Assembly (NCBI GenBank): GCA_937138955.1 | Contig: CAKZPJ010000355.1 | Span: 1 to 14,322 of the forward strand | DNA length: 14,322 nucleotides | Direction of reading: 5' to 3' | Origin: an uncultured Flammeovirgaceae bacterium | Lineage (GTDB): Bacteria; Bacteroidota; Bacteroidia; Cytophagales; Cyclobacteriaceae | In this document: positions 1 to 6,385 of the stretch, piece after piece | Layout: each line of letters begins with the position of its first letter | Position numbering within the stretch: position 1 is the stretch's first letter | Position numbers and translations under genes: made by a program | Notes under the pieces: model-generated | Told to the model about the DNA's origin: nothing | Seen by the model: only the letters and a program-made list of their open reading frames with translations | The model's database searches: none

Positions 1-33
1 CTTCCAGACCGCGACATTGAAAATTTAGGTTAG
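1..33 (+). CDS. Possible 3' end of a gene entering from the left
   Basis: An open frame runs from the window edge to a TAG at 31-33 and would end in the residues LPDRDIENLG. It lies just before a terminator-like hairpin, which fits a rightward gene ending here convergently with rluB. A second frame (ending TAG at 26-28) is equally open, so neither the frame nor the existence of the gene is certain. No function can be read from so short a tail. Confidence 0.2.
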   Translation, partial: LPDRDIENLG

Positions 34-48
34 GTTGTGTAGTGTAGT

Positions 49-82
49 AAAAGAGGGTTCACATTTGATGTGCCCTCCTTTT
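49..82. terminator. Bidirectional intrinsic terminator downstream of rluB
   Basis: The A-rich/AGAGGG arm at 49-57 pairs with CCCTCCTTTT at 73-82 (one bulged C), and CACAT at 60-64 pairs with ATGTG at 68-72. With A residues on the left and T residues on the right it can terminate in either direction. It lies about 20 bases beyond the rluB stop, so it most likely ends rluB and perhaps a gene arriving from the left. Confidence 0.6.
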
Positions 83-101
83 CTGTTTATAGAGGTAGGG
101 T

Positions 102-878
102 TTATTTTTTCCGACCTAGATGCTTAATTTTTATTAGTTCGGCTTTATTTAAATAACGCCATTTTCCCCGAGACAGGTCTTTTTTGGTTAACCCGGCATA
201 CATGACCCGGTCAAGACGAATAACCTCGTAACCCAAATGCTCAAAAATGCGACGTACAATCCGGTTTCGGCCAATGTGTAAAGAAACTCCCAGGCTAGTT
301 CGTTCTGGGCCAACCAGCCCTATTTCATCTACCGGAGCTGCGCCATCTTCCAACACCACTCCATTCTCAATTTCAATAAAATCTTCGTCGGTGATTGGCT
401 TATCAATATCTACTTGATATAGCTTTTGTATTTCGTAAGAGGGGTGAGTGAGCCGTTCAGCCAATTCTCCATCATTTGTAAGTAGCAATAAGCCAGTTGT
501 ATTACGATCTAAGCGTCCTACTGGGTAAATCCGTTCTTCGGCCGCATTGGCTACTAGCTGCATTACCGTTTTGCGCTCCTGAGGGTCATCCGTAGTAGCA
601 ATAAAATCTTTGGGCTTATTCAGAAGCACATAGACCAACTTTTCCGGATTTAGCGTTTTCCCCTGGTACTTTACCTTATCCGAACGTTTCACTTTAGTAC
701 CCAATTCGGTGACTACTTTCCCGTTCACTTTAATCTGACCACCTTCAATTAGCTTATCAGCCTCTCGGCGCGAGCATACCCCGGCGTTAGCAATGTAACG
801 ATTGAGTCGCATAAGTTCATTTGGCTGATCCGCTGCTTTTTCGGTACGTTGGGTTGGCTTTCGATAGTTCTTCTTCAT
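102..878 (-). CDS. rluB: 23S rRNA pseudouridine synthase, RsuA/RluB/RluE/RluF family
   Basis: This enzyme isomerises a specific uridine to pseudouridine in rRNA; the RluB branch modifies a helix 80-93 region uridine of 23S rRNA. The 258-residue product has a short basic N-terminus, an S4 RNA-binding domain at about residues 23-68 (RLNRYIANAGVCSRREAD), and the synthase domain from about 82. The catalytic aspartate is D124 in GRLDRNTTGLLLLTNDG, the signature of this family. The conserved late motif GRNRIVRRIFEHLGYEV is also present. It is read away from fumC, with a 298-base divergent intergenic region and a terminator at 49-82. The family is certain. The choice of RluB over RluF or RsuA rests on the S4 plus synthase architecture and is less certain. 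Confidence 0.93.
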   Translation of the reverse strand: MKKNYRKPTQRTEKAADQPNELMRLNRYIANAGVCSRREADKLIEGGQIKVNGKVVTELGTKVKRSDKVKYQGKTLNPEKLVYVLLNKPKDFIATTDDPQERKTVMQLVANAAEERIYPVGRLDRNTTGLLLLTNDGELAERLTHPSYEIQKLYQVDIDKPITDEDFIEIENGVVLEDGAAPVDEIGLVGPERTSLGVSLHIGRNRIVRRIFEHLGYEVIRLDRVMYAGLTKKDLSRGKWRYLNKAELIKIKHLGRKK

Positions 879-1176
879 ATCACAACTAGTAGAGAATAAA
901 TAAGACGTAACAACCGATCACTAACCATTCGTTCATTACTATTTTTTCATCTCAGTCATAAATAGTCAAGAAATCAACGACAAATAACGATTAGCTACGT
1001 TAATAATTATGAGGGCAAGTGCAAATGAGTAATGTTAGCTTTGTTGGATATTAAGCATTTTAGCGCGAATAGCGAAAGTTTCTAGCAATATCCTACATAC
1101 TACTAACCTATTCAAAAATAGTCGATACCTATTTTTTTCTAAATTTGCTTAAACACAACTTCAAACACTACCAACC
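879..1176. other. Divergent intergenic region, rluB/fumC
   Basis: This 298-base gap must hold promoters for both flanking genes. The fumC promoter is recognisable at its right end (1140-1147). No good TAnnTTTG box is visible for rluB on the minus strand. GGATATT at 1046-1052 and AATATCC at 1087-1093 are inverted copies. CATTACTATTT at 934-944 can pair with AAATGAGTAATG at 1023-1034 around one bulged G. I see no gene or RNA gene here. Confidence 0.5.
1136..1148 (+). promoter_or_regulatory. fumC promoter, Bacteroidota -7 box
   Basis: TAAATTTG at 1140-1147 matches the Bacteroidota sigma-A -7 consensus TAnnTTTG exactly and lies 29 bases before the fumC start. No clear TTTG -33 box is present at the expected distance. 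The 13 bases at 1136-1148 are identical to 11723-11735 in the rpsT promoter. Confidence 0.55.
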
Positions 1177-2586
1177 ATGAATATGAGTAATTATCGTATT
1201 GAAAAAGACACAATGGGCGAGGTACAAGTACCTGCTGATAAGTACTGGGGCGCTCAGACTCAGCGCTCAAAAGAAAATTTTAAAATTGGTGGCCTTGCCA
1301 CACAGATGCCTCTGGAATTGATCTATGCTTTCGCCATTTTGAAGAAGGCAGCAGCTCAAACTAATACTACTTTAGAGGTAATGAATCAAGAAAAGGCCGA
1401 TATGATTTCGCAAGTGTGCGATGAAATACTATCGGGTAAGCTAGACGATCAGTTTCCGCTAGTAGTTTGGCAAACAGGATCAGGTACGCAGAGTAACATG
1501 AATGTAAACGAAGTGGTTGCTAATCGCGCGCACGTGTTAGCTGGTGGTGCATTAGACGATGAAGAGAAGGAAATTCATCCGAACGATGATGTGAATAAGT
1601 CGCAGTCATCTAATGATACCTTTCCAACGGCCATGCATATTGCGGCGTATACGATGATTGTAGAACAAACCTTACCTAAGGTAGAAAAACTGCGAAATAC
1701 GCTAGAAGGGAAAGTGCAATCGTTCGGCGATATTGTAAAAATTGGGCGAACTCATTTTATGGATGCTACGCCGTTGAAGTTAGGGCATGAATTTAGCGGC
1801 TACGTTGCTCAACTGGATCATGCAATAGCTGCGATAAAAAATACATTCGTGCACTTAGCGGAATTGGCACTGGGTGGAACTGCGGTAGGCACTGGGTTAA
1901 ATACGCCGGAAGGGTATGCCGAAATGGTAGCAGAGAAAATAGCCGAGTACAGTGGTCATCCGTTTGTAACTGCCCAAAATAAATTTGAAGCATTAGCTGC
2001 TCACGATGCTATCGTAGAAACATCGGGAGCGTTAAAGCAGTTAGCAGTAAGCTTAATGAAGATTGGAAACGATATTCGAATGCTGGCATCGGGACCTCGC
2101 TGCGGTATTGGAGAAATCCTGATCCCAGCGAATGAGCCTGGGTCTTCTATTATGCCGGGTAAGGTAAACCCCACCCAATGCGAAGCACTGACGATGGTTT
2201 GTGCTCAGGTGATTGGAAATGATACGGCTATTAGCGTAGGCGGGATGAACGGCCAGTTTGAATTGAATGTGTTTAAACCTATGATAATTTACAACTTGCT
2301 CACCTCCGCCCGTTTGCTAGGTGATGCTTGTGAGTCATTTAACGATAACTGTGCGGTAGGCATTGAACCTAATAAAGAAATTATTGATGCTAACTTGAAT
2401 AATTCGCTGATGTTGGTAACAGCTTTGAATCCGCACATTGGTTATGAGAACGCTGCTAAGATTGCTAAGAAAGCCTACGCCGATGGGACTACTTTGCGAG
2501 AGGCAGCAATAGAATTGGAATTACTTACTGATGAACAGTTTGATGAGTGGGTAGTACCCGAAAATATGGTAGGAAGCTTGAAGTAG
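1177..2586 (+). CDS. fumC: Class II fumarate hydratase (fumarase C)
   Basis: The enzyme reversibly hydrates fumarate to L-malate in the TCA cycle and is a cytoplasmic, iron-independent homotetramer in this family. The 469-residue product is the usual length. Substrate-binding and catalytic segments are all visible: [10 protein letters not shown] at 100-109, [10 protein letters not shown] at 141-150, [11 protein letters not shown] at 190-200 (H193 corresponds to the catalytic His188 of E. coli), and the flexible SS loop [11 protein letters not shown] at 322-332 carrying the catalytic Ser. These separate fumarase from aspartase and argininosuccinate lyase, although the superfamily is shared. 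A second Met three codons in (1183) is an alternative start. The gene has its own -7 box 29 bases upstream. Its stop codon overlaps the foot of the stem-loop at 2585-2664. Confidence 0.97.
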   Translation: MNMSNYRIEKDTMGEVQVPADKYWGAQTQRSKENFKIGGLATQMPLELIYAFAILKKAAAQTNTTLEVMNQEKADMISQVCDEILSGKLDDQFPLVVWQTGSGTQSNMNVNEVVANRAHVLAGGALDDEEKEIHPNDDVNKSQSSNDTFPTAMHIAAYTMIVEQTLPKVEKLRNTLEGKVQSFGDIVKIGRTHFMDATPLKLGHEFSGYVAQLDHAIAAIKNTFVHLAELALGGTAVGTGLNTPEGYAEMVAEKIAEYSGHPFVTAQNKFEALAAHDAIVETSGALKQLAVSLMKIGNDIRMLASGPRCGIGEILIPANEPGSSIMPGKVNPTQCEALTMVCAQVIGNDTAISVGGMNGQFELNVFKPMIIYNLLTSARLLGDACESFNDNCAVGIEPNKEIIDANLNNSLMLVTALNPHIGYENAAKIAKKAYADGTTLREAAIELELLTDEQFDEWVVPENMVGSLK

Positions 2587-2674
2587 TCTACGGTCGACGA
2601 GTCCATAGTCCACTGTGTACGTTAAGACTATAGACTGCCAACTATTGACTATCGACCGTGGACTGAGAACTATA
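2585..2674 (+). repeat. Heptamer-phased inverted repeat element A, at the fumC stop
   Basis: GTC-anchored 7-base units start at 2586, 2593, 2601 and 2608 (a weaker GTG unit at 2615; one 8-base step). After a short turn, the reverse-complement type follows, with GAC at 2626, 2633, 2647, 2654 and 2661 and AAC at 2640 and 2668, all exactly 7 bases apart. The ends pair: 2585-2597 with 2652-2664 gives 13 consecutive pairs including one G-U. An inner arm 2605-2610 pairs with 2626-2631. There is no T-run after the stem, so it is not a standard terminator. Its function is unknown. It could be an intergenic repeat or an mRNA 3'-end structure. Confidence 0.75.
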
Positions 2675-2702
2675 AAGAATTATTAATTAAACCATACAAG
2701 TA

Positions 2703-3380
2703 ATGAAGTATGTATGTATCGTTGCCCTTTTTCTGATAAGCCTTACCGTGGTGCCAGAAGTAGTTGTGGCTCAAAAGTTATCTAAAAAGGAGCGTAAGCG
2801 CTTGAAGAAAGAACAGAAGAAGCGTTTAAAGGAACTCAAAAAGATGAATCCGGCTGATTTTCAGAAGCAGCAAGATCAAAACAAAGAATTAGCGGCTAAG
2901 GCCAGCGAACTGGAAAGTGAGCTTACCTCGGCTAAAAATGAGCTGTCTCAGAAAGATGCCGAGGTGAAACAGGTGAAAGATCAGGTGCGGCGTTTGCAAG
3001 ACGAACTTCAGCAGGCGAAAGCTGAAGCCAGTGCCGCCCAAGATAATGTACCAGTAGCGGTGAGTACCAGTGGAGACACTGAGTATAACCAAGGATTGGT
3101 ATTTAGGGTGCAGATTGGTGCTTATCAAAATCAGGATTTATCCAATTATGATACTAGTGAGAACTTTACTGCTGAAGATGGTGATGACGGAAAGCAAAAG
3201 TATACTTTAGGCAACTTTCGAGATTATTGGGAAGCCGATAAGTTTAAAAAGTACTTAAGAGCTATGGGGGTGAAAGATGCCTGGATAATTCCTTACCGTG
3301 ACGGGGGGCGAGTACCAATTAAGGATGTGCTGGAAGATTTGCGAAGCACCAATCCGGCAAGCACTACTTCGGTTAACTGA
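2703..3380 (+). CDS. Exported coiled-coil protein with SPOR-like C-terminal domain
   Basis: The 225-residue product starts with a signal peptide (hydrophobic residues 5-22, likely cleavage after VVVA at 23). A very basic stretch follows (KLSKKERKRLKKEQKKR), then a long heptad-rich coiled coil at about 50-113. The C-terminal domain (about 130-210) contains FRVQIGAYQNQDL and YTLGNFRDYWEADKF, with the spacing of a SPOR-type peptidoglycan-binding fold. It is therefore probably periplasmic and bound to cell wall glycan, but its exact role is unknown. No promoter box is evident in the 116 bases after fumC, so it may be co-transcribed through element A. A strong terminator follows. The SPOR assignment rests on motif resemblance only. 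Confidence 0.8.
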   Translation: MKYVCIVALFLISLTVVPEVVVAQKLSKKERKRLKKEQKKRLKELKKMNPADFQKQQDQNKELAAKASELESELTSAKNELSQKDAEVKQVKDQVRRLQDELQQAKAEASAAQDNVPVAVSTSGDTEYNQGLVFRVQIGAYQNQDLSNYDTSENFTAEDGDDGKQKYTLGNFRDYWEADKFKKYLRAMGVKDAWIIPYRDGGRVPIKDVLEDLRSTNPASTTSVN

Positions 3381-3410
3381 AAAAAGTAAATAGCAGAGTA
3401 AAAATAGTAG

Positions 3411-3461
3411 AAGGAAAGCGTACATCCAGGTAGACCTGCTTATGTACGCTTTCCTTTTTTT
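3411..3461 (+). terminator. Strong intrinsic terminator after the SPOR-like gene
   Basis: Fifteen bases at 3411-3425 pair perfectly with 3442-3456 (GGAAAGCGTACAT arm), and a small GGT/ACC pairing lies inside the loop. The 3' arm runs into seven T residues at 3455-3461. The upstream side is A-rich but lacks a matching A-run beside the stem, so it is best read as terminating rightward transcription. Confidence 0.92.
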
Positions 3462-3592
3462 ATAATATTTTCACCATTTTTTCATTATACCTATACATTT
3501 GATGCGAAGCTAAATTATTTAGAGTGATTGAGAATATCTGTAAGAAACAGATTGATTTTATATTTACTTTTACCAGATAATCCTACCGACTT

Positions 3593-4168
3593 ATGAAACT
3601 ATGTATTAATAAGCTACACTATTTATTCTTAGTGCTAGTAATTATTTCTGCTTCTTGCACTGATGACGAAGACCCCAACCGCCGCGACATGCTTATTGGC
3701 ACTTGGGAAATTCAATCGGGCGAATTAGTAGATTACTCAGTGCAAGTGAGTGGAGTAATACTTAATCGTAGTCAAATTCAAAATTCTGCTCTATTGTTAG
3801 CCGGATTAGGGGTAGATGTCGGTGAATTAGACCAAGACTTGGAGGATGCAGCCAATGTGGTATTTCCAGCTGGAACTACGGTTAGCTTTGCCGAGAATAA
3901 CGATTATACTTTTACTAGCTCAGATGGTACCGATAGCGGAACTTGGTCGCTTAGTGACGATGAAGAAACAATCATTCTAGATGTCGCGAATGAATTAGGG
4001 CTCAATCAGTTAAATTTGGCCATAGAATCACTCACCAACCAGCAAATCTCCCTACTATTCTCAGTTAGTCGCGCTGACGTTGATTTGCAAGCATTAGGAG
4101 TTGATGAGTTGCCCGATGAGATAGAAGATTTTACCATTGAGTACCGATTTCAGTTTATTAAGCAATAG
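3593..4168 (+). CDS. Lipocalin-like surface lipoprotein, unknown ligand
   Basis: The 191-residue product has a lipoprotein signal peptide with lipobox ISAS-C, putting the lipidated Cys at residue 22. The residues straight after it, TDDEDPN, are acidic. In Bacteroidota an acidic stretch next to the lipid-anchored Cys acts as a lipoprotein export signal, so surface exposure is likely. The mature part begins IGTWEI (35-40) and later has YTFTSSDGTDSGTWSLSDD, the opening strand and a later hairpin typical of lipocalin-like Bacteroidota proteins. The mature protein is strikingly acidic. It follows the strong terminator at 3461, so it starts a new unit. A weak -7-like TATATTTA at 3559-3566 precedes it. 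recJ begins only 12 bases after its stop. The ligand and role are not predictable. Confidence 0.75.
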   Translation: MKLCINKLHYLFLVLVIISASCTDDEDPNRRDMLIGTWEIQSGELVDYSVQVSGVILNRSQIQNSALLLAGLGVDVGELDQDLEDAANVVFPAGTTVSFAENNDYTFTSSDGTDSGTWSLSDDEETIILDVANELGLNQLNLAIESLTNQQISLLFSVSRADVDLQALGVDELPDEIEDFTIEYRFQFIKQ

Positions 4169-4180
4169 CAACCAAACATT

Positions 4181-5886
4181 ATGCGAAAGCAGTGGGTGTT
4201 TCAGGAATCTCCAAATCAGCAGACCGTTGAGCAACTCACTACTGACGTTCGTGTACCCGCCACATTAGCCACTATACAGCCCAACGAGGAGTCAGCTCTT
4301 ACGATCAGGCTAAGTCATTCTTTCGTCCTGATTTAAATCAACTTCACGATCCATTTTTAATGAAAGATATGGATCATGCAGTGCATCGATTGATCTTGGC
4401 TATGCGCCGAAAGGAGAAAATCATGATATACGGCGACTACGATGTGGATGGCACTTGCTCCGTTGCGCTGGTTTACCATTTTCTTCGAGAGATCTACGAT
4501 AAAGTAGAATATTATATTCCTGACCGCTATAAAGAAGGGTACGGGATATCGGAGCAGGGTATTCAACGCGCGGTAGAAAATGAGGTCGGCCTACTGATTG
4601 CACTGGACTGTGGTATTCGGGCGATTAAGCTTATCAATCAGGCTCGTAAGCAAAATATTGACTGTATTGTATGTGATCATCACCGTCCAGGTGACGAGCT
4701 ACCCCCAGCTCACGCTATTTTAAATCCTAAGCAAGAAGGTTGTCAGTATCCCTACAAAGAACTATGTGGTTGCGGAGTAGGCTTTAAGTTACTACAGGGA
4801 TTTTGTCAACAGACTGAGCAATCTCCTGATCCGTTGTATCGTCTGCTAGATTTTGTAGCGATTGCTATTGGTGCCGATATTGTGCCCATTACGGGCGAGA
4901 ATCGTCTGTTAGCCTACGGCGGAATTCAGGAAATTAATGAACGGCCTCGCCCAGCCTGGCAGGCATTACTGCAAGTAGCTAGCATAAGACCACCGTTGAC
5001 GATTGAGAAAGTAGTCTTTGGTTTTGCCCCCCGCATTAACGCCGCCGGACGTATTGGTCACGCTGATGCTGCATTGCGATTGATGTTAGAACAAGATCAG
5101 GAGAAAGCCTATCAGTACGCTGATGCACTACATCAGAAAAATGCCGAGCGTCGCCACTTTGATAGCAGCATAACCGATCAGGCCTTGAATATGATCGAAG
5201 CTGATCCGCAGTTAACACAGGCGCAGAGCACGGTTTTGTATAGTAAAGATTGGCATAAAGGAGTCATCGGCATAGTGGCCTCACGCTGCATTGAAAAATA
5301 TTATCGACCTACTATTATTCTTACCGAATCGAACGGCAAAGCTGCTGGCTCGGCCCGTTCGGTAGATGGCTTCGATGTGCACGATGCTATTGCTGCTTGC
5401 GCTGACTTACTAGAGCAGTTTGGTGGTCACGCCAGCGCGGCGGGTCTAACCTTATGTGTAGAGAACATACCGAAATTTCAGGAGCGATTTGAACAAGTTG
5501 TTGCCGAGCGGATTACTGATGAGCAAAAGATACCGCAGATTCCAGTAGATTTAGCAATTTCCCTCACCGAGATTACTCCTAAGTTATACAATATCATTCG
5601 GCAAATGGCTCCGTTCGGTCCCGGTAATATGCGTCCGATATTTGTCAGTGAGAATCTGGAGCTAGTTAATCAACCTCGTTTACTGCGCGAGCAACACCTA
5701 AAACTTGAGGTCTGCCAGAATGGTTGCGAACCACTAAATGCTATCGGCTTTCGAATGCCCCATTTGTACGATCTGGTACAAGAGAATCAGCCGTTTAAAA
5801 TGGCGTATTCCGTAACTGAGAATTATTATAACGGTCAGACTACTTTGCAACTAGAAATAAAGGACCTTCAGTTGATGGAGAAGTAG
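4181..5886 (+). pseudogene. recJ: Single-stranded-DNA 5'-3' exonuclease RecJ, apparent one-base frameshift
   Basis: RecJ degrades single-stranded DNA 5' to 3' in recombination and mismatch/base-excision repair. From ATG 4181 a frame reads MRKQWVFQESPNQQ and on to LATI, then runs out at a TAA (4334-4336). The rest of RecJ continues in another frame from about 4279 (AQRGVSSYDQAKSFFRP, then LHDPFLMKDMD) to 5886. Adding one base near 4277 restores a normal 568-residue protein. Numbered on that protein, the DHH-family motifs are intact: DYDVDG 86-91, ALDCG 141-145, CDHH 165-168 and GADIVPI near 231-237; HKGVIGIVASR and FGGHASAAG belong to the later DHHA1 part. The first ATG in the downstream frame is 4360, which would give 508 residues and omit the first 60. 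No slippery heptamer is visible. A sequencing error or a real recent mutation are both possible. Confidence 0.9.
4360..5886 (+). CDS. recJ: Main open frame of recJ (508 residues from internal ATG)
   Basis: This is the uninterrupted part of recJ and holds every catalytic motif of the DHH and DHHA1 domains plus the C-terminal OB-like region. No ATG, GTG or TTG lies in this frame between the preceding stop (4243-4245) and 4360, so translation restarting here is the only way to make protein from the sequence as given without frameshifting. Homologous sequence clearly continues upstream (LHDPFL before the Met), so 4360 is not the ancestral start. The product might keep nuclease activity, because the DYDVDG motif lies about 25 residues inside it, but that is an inference. 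Confidence 0.85.
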   Translation: MKDMDHAVHRLILAMRRKEKIMIYGDYDVDGTCSVALVYHFLREIYDKVEYYIPDRYKEGYGISEQGIQRAVENEVGLLIALDCGIRAIKLINQARKQNIDCIVCDHHRPGDELPPAHAILNPKQEGCQYPYKELCGCGVGFKLLQGFCQQTEQSPDPLYRLLDFVAIAIGADIVPITGENRLLAYGGIQEINERPRPAWQALLQVASIRPPLTIEKVVFGFAPRINAAGRIGHADAALRLMLEQDQEKAYQYADALHQKNAERRHFDSSITDQALNMIEADPQLTQAQSTVLYSKDWHKGVIGIVASRCIEKYYRPTIILTESNGKAAGSARSVDGFDVHDAIAACADLLEQFGGHASAAGLTLCVENIPKFQERFEQVVAERITDEQKIPQIPVDLAISLTEITPKLYNIIRQMAPFGPGNMRPIFVSENLELVNQPRLLREQHLKLEVCQNGCEPLNAIGFRMPHLYDLVQENQPFKMAYSVTENYYNGQTTLQLEIKDLQLMEK

Positions 5887-6141
5887 GTCATTTCTTTTAC
5901 GGTAACAGTTAGTTCTTTTATTTGTAGCTGAAAAAGAGCATAATTTTTCTTTTTCGCGGTTTATCTATAAGTTAGAAGGCAAATAGCATCACCCTCAATA
6001 GTTTTACCCACTACTTTGCTCTTGTCCCATATGTAAGAACTGACTAAGTTTTCGTGAGAAATCAACGAAAAATCAGCTCTTGCAGGAGCGAATATTGAGG
6101 TTGATAATGATTAAACGATCAAGTGCCCTTAATCTACTACT
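5887..6141 (+). other. Intergenic region between recJ and the 73-residue gene
   Basis: At its left end GAAAAAGA (5930-5937) can pair with TCTTTTTC (5948-5955), a weak AT-only hairpin that might end recJ. A possible promoter has TTTG at 5921-5924 and TAATTTTT at 5941-5948, with a 16-base spacer. The rest is dominated by the foldable segment at 5988-6105, listed separately. I see no gene shorter than the flanking ones. Confidence 0.4.
5988..6105 (+). ncRNA. Candidate structured RNA or 5' leader
   Basis: Three nested pairings were read by eye. Bases 5988-6000 pair with 6093-6105 (12 of 13). Bases 6015-6024 pair with 6083-6092 (10 of 10, with two G-U), contiguous with the outer stem on the 3' side and leaving a 14-base bulge on the 5' side. 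Inside, 6040-6043 pairs with 6073-6076 and TTTTCGT 6049-6055 pairs with ACGAAAA 6065-6071 around a 9-base loop. The fold ends 36 bases before the 73-residue gene, so it may be its leader or a separate small RNA. It matches no riboswitch class I recognise. Confidence 0.4.
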
Positions 6142-6363
6142 ATGAGAAAAATTGTAAAAGCTTTAAGCCGCGAGGAACGAGTACACGGACGAGTGATCTC
6201 GGGCGGTAGTCAAATCTATGAAAACAATGAAGGTAAGGTCTTGATTGATGAGATCAAATACGGCTTTTTTGAAAAGAAGAATGTGGCCGGTGCATCGAAC
6301 ATTGGTCAGTTATATCTCTCCTACGAAGCATTCGCTAAGTTCAGAAAAATACTGTTGAACTAA
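6142..6363 (+). CDS. Small conserved-looking protein of unknown function (73 residues)
   Basis: I do not recognise the family. The 73-residue product begins MRKIVKALSREERVHGR. It is basic at both ends, has no signal peptide or membrane segment, and looks like a compact cytoplasmic alpha/beta domain (VLIDEIKYGFF strand region, then YLSYEAFAKFRKILL helix). Codon use resembles the neighbours, which supports a real gene. It follows the foldable leader at 5988-6105 and faces murA convergently with only 22 bases between the stops. No Shine-Dalgarno sequence is present, as usual here. The start at 6142 is the only ATG before conserved-looking sequence. Nothing in the context fixes a role. Confidence 0.6.
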   Translation: MRKIVKALSREERVHGRVISGGSQIYENNEGKVLIDEIKYGFFEKKNVAGASNIGQLYLSYEAFAKFRKILLN

Positions 6364-6385
6364 CATAGTATTTTTAAGCTATAAT

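Noticed and set aside
26..50. Telomere-like TTAGG tandem
   Set aside because: There are only two copies followed by drifting pentamers, which is not more than chance in this composition.
934..1034. Third heptamer-type element in the rluB/fumC gap (CATTACTATTT with AAATGAGTAATG)
   Set aside because: The arms share words with element B and can pair, but the anchors are not in 7-base phase and lie 80 bases apart. It is at best a decayed relative.
1793..1993. Minus-strand open frame inside fumC
   Set aside because: It lies wholly within a gene with all fumarase motifs, and its translation looks like a low-quality shadow with no family pattern.
4277..4285. Programmed frameshifting in recJ
   Set aside because: The local bases do not form an X XXY YYZ heptamer, no stimulatory stem is apparent, and the restored sequence needs an extra base rather than a simple slip.
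5988..6105. Known riboswitch (TPP, cobalamin, SAM, c-di-GMP, fluoride) in the leader
   Set aside because: I looked for the conserved core strings of these classes and found none.
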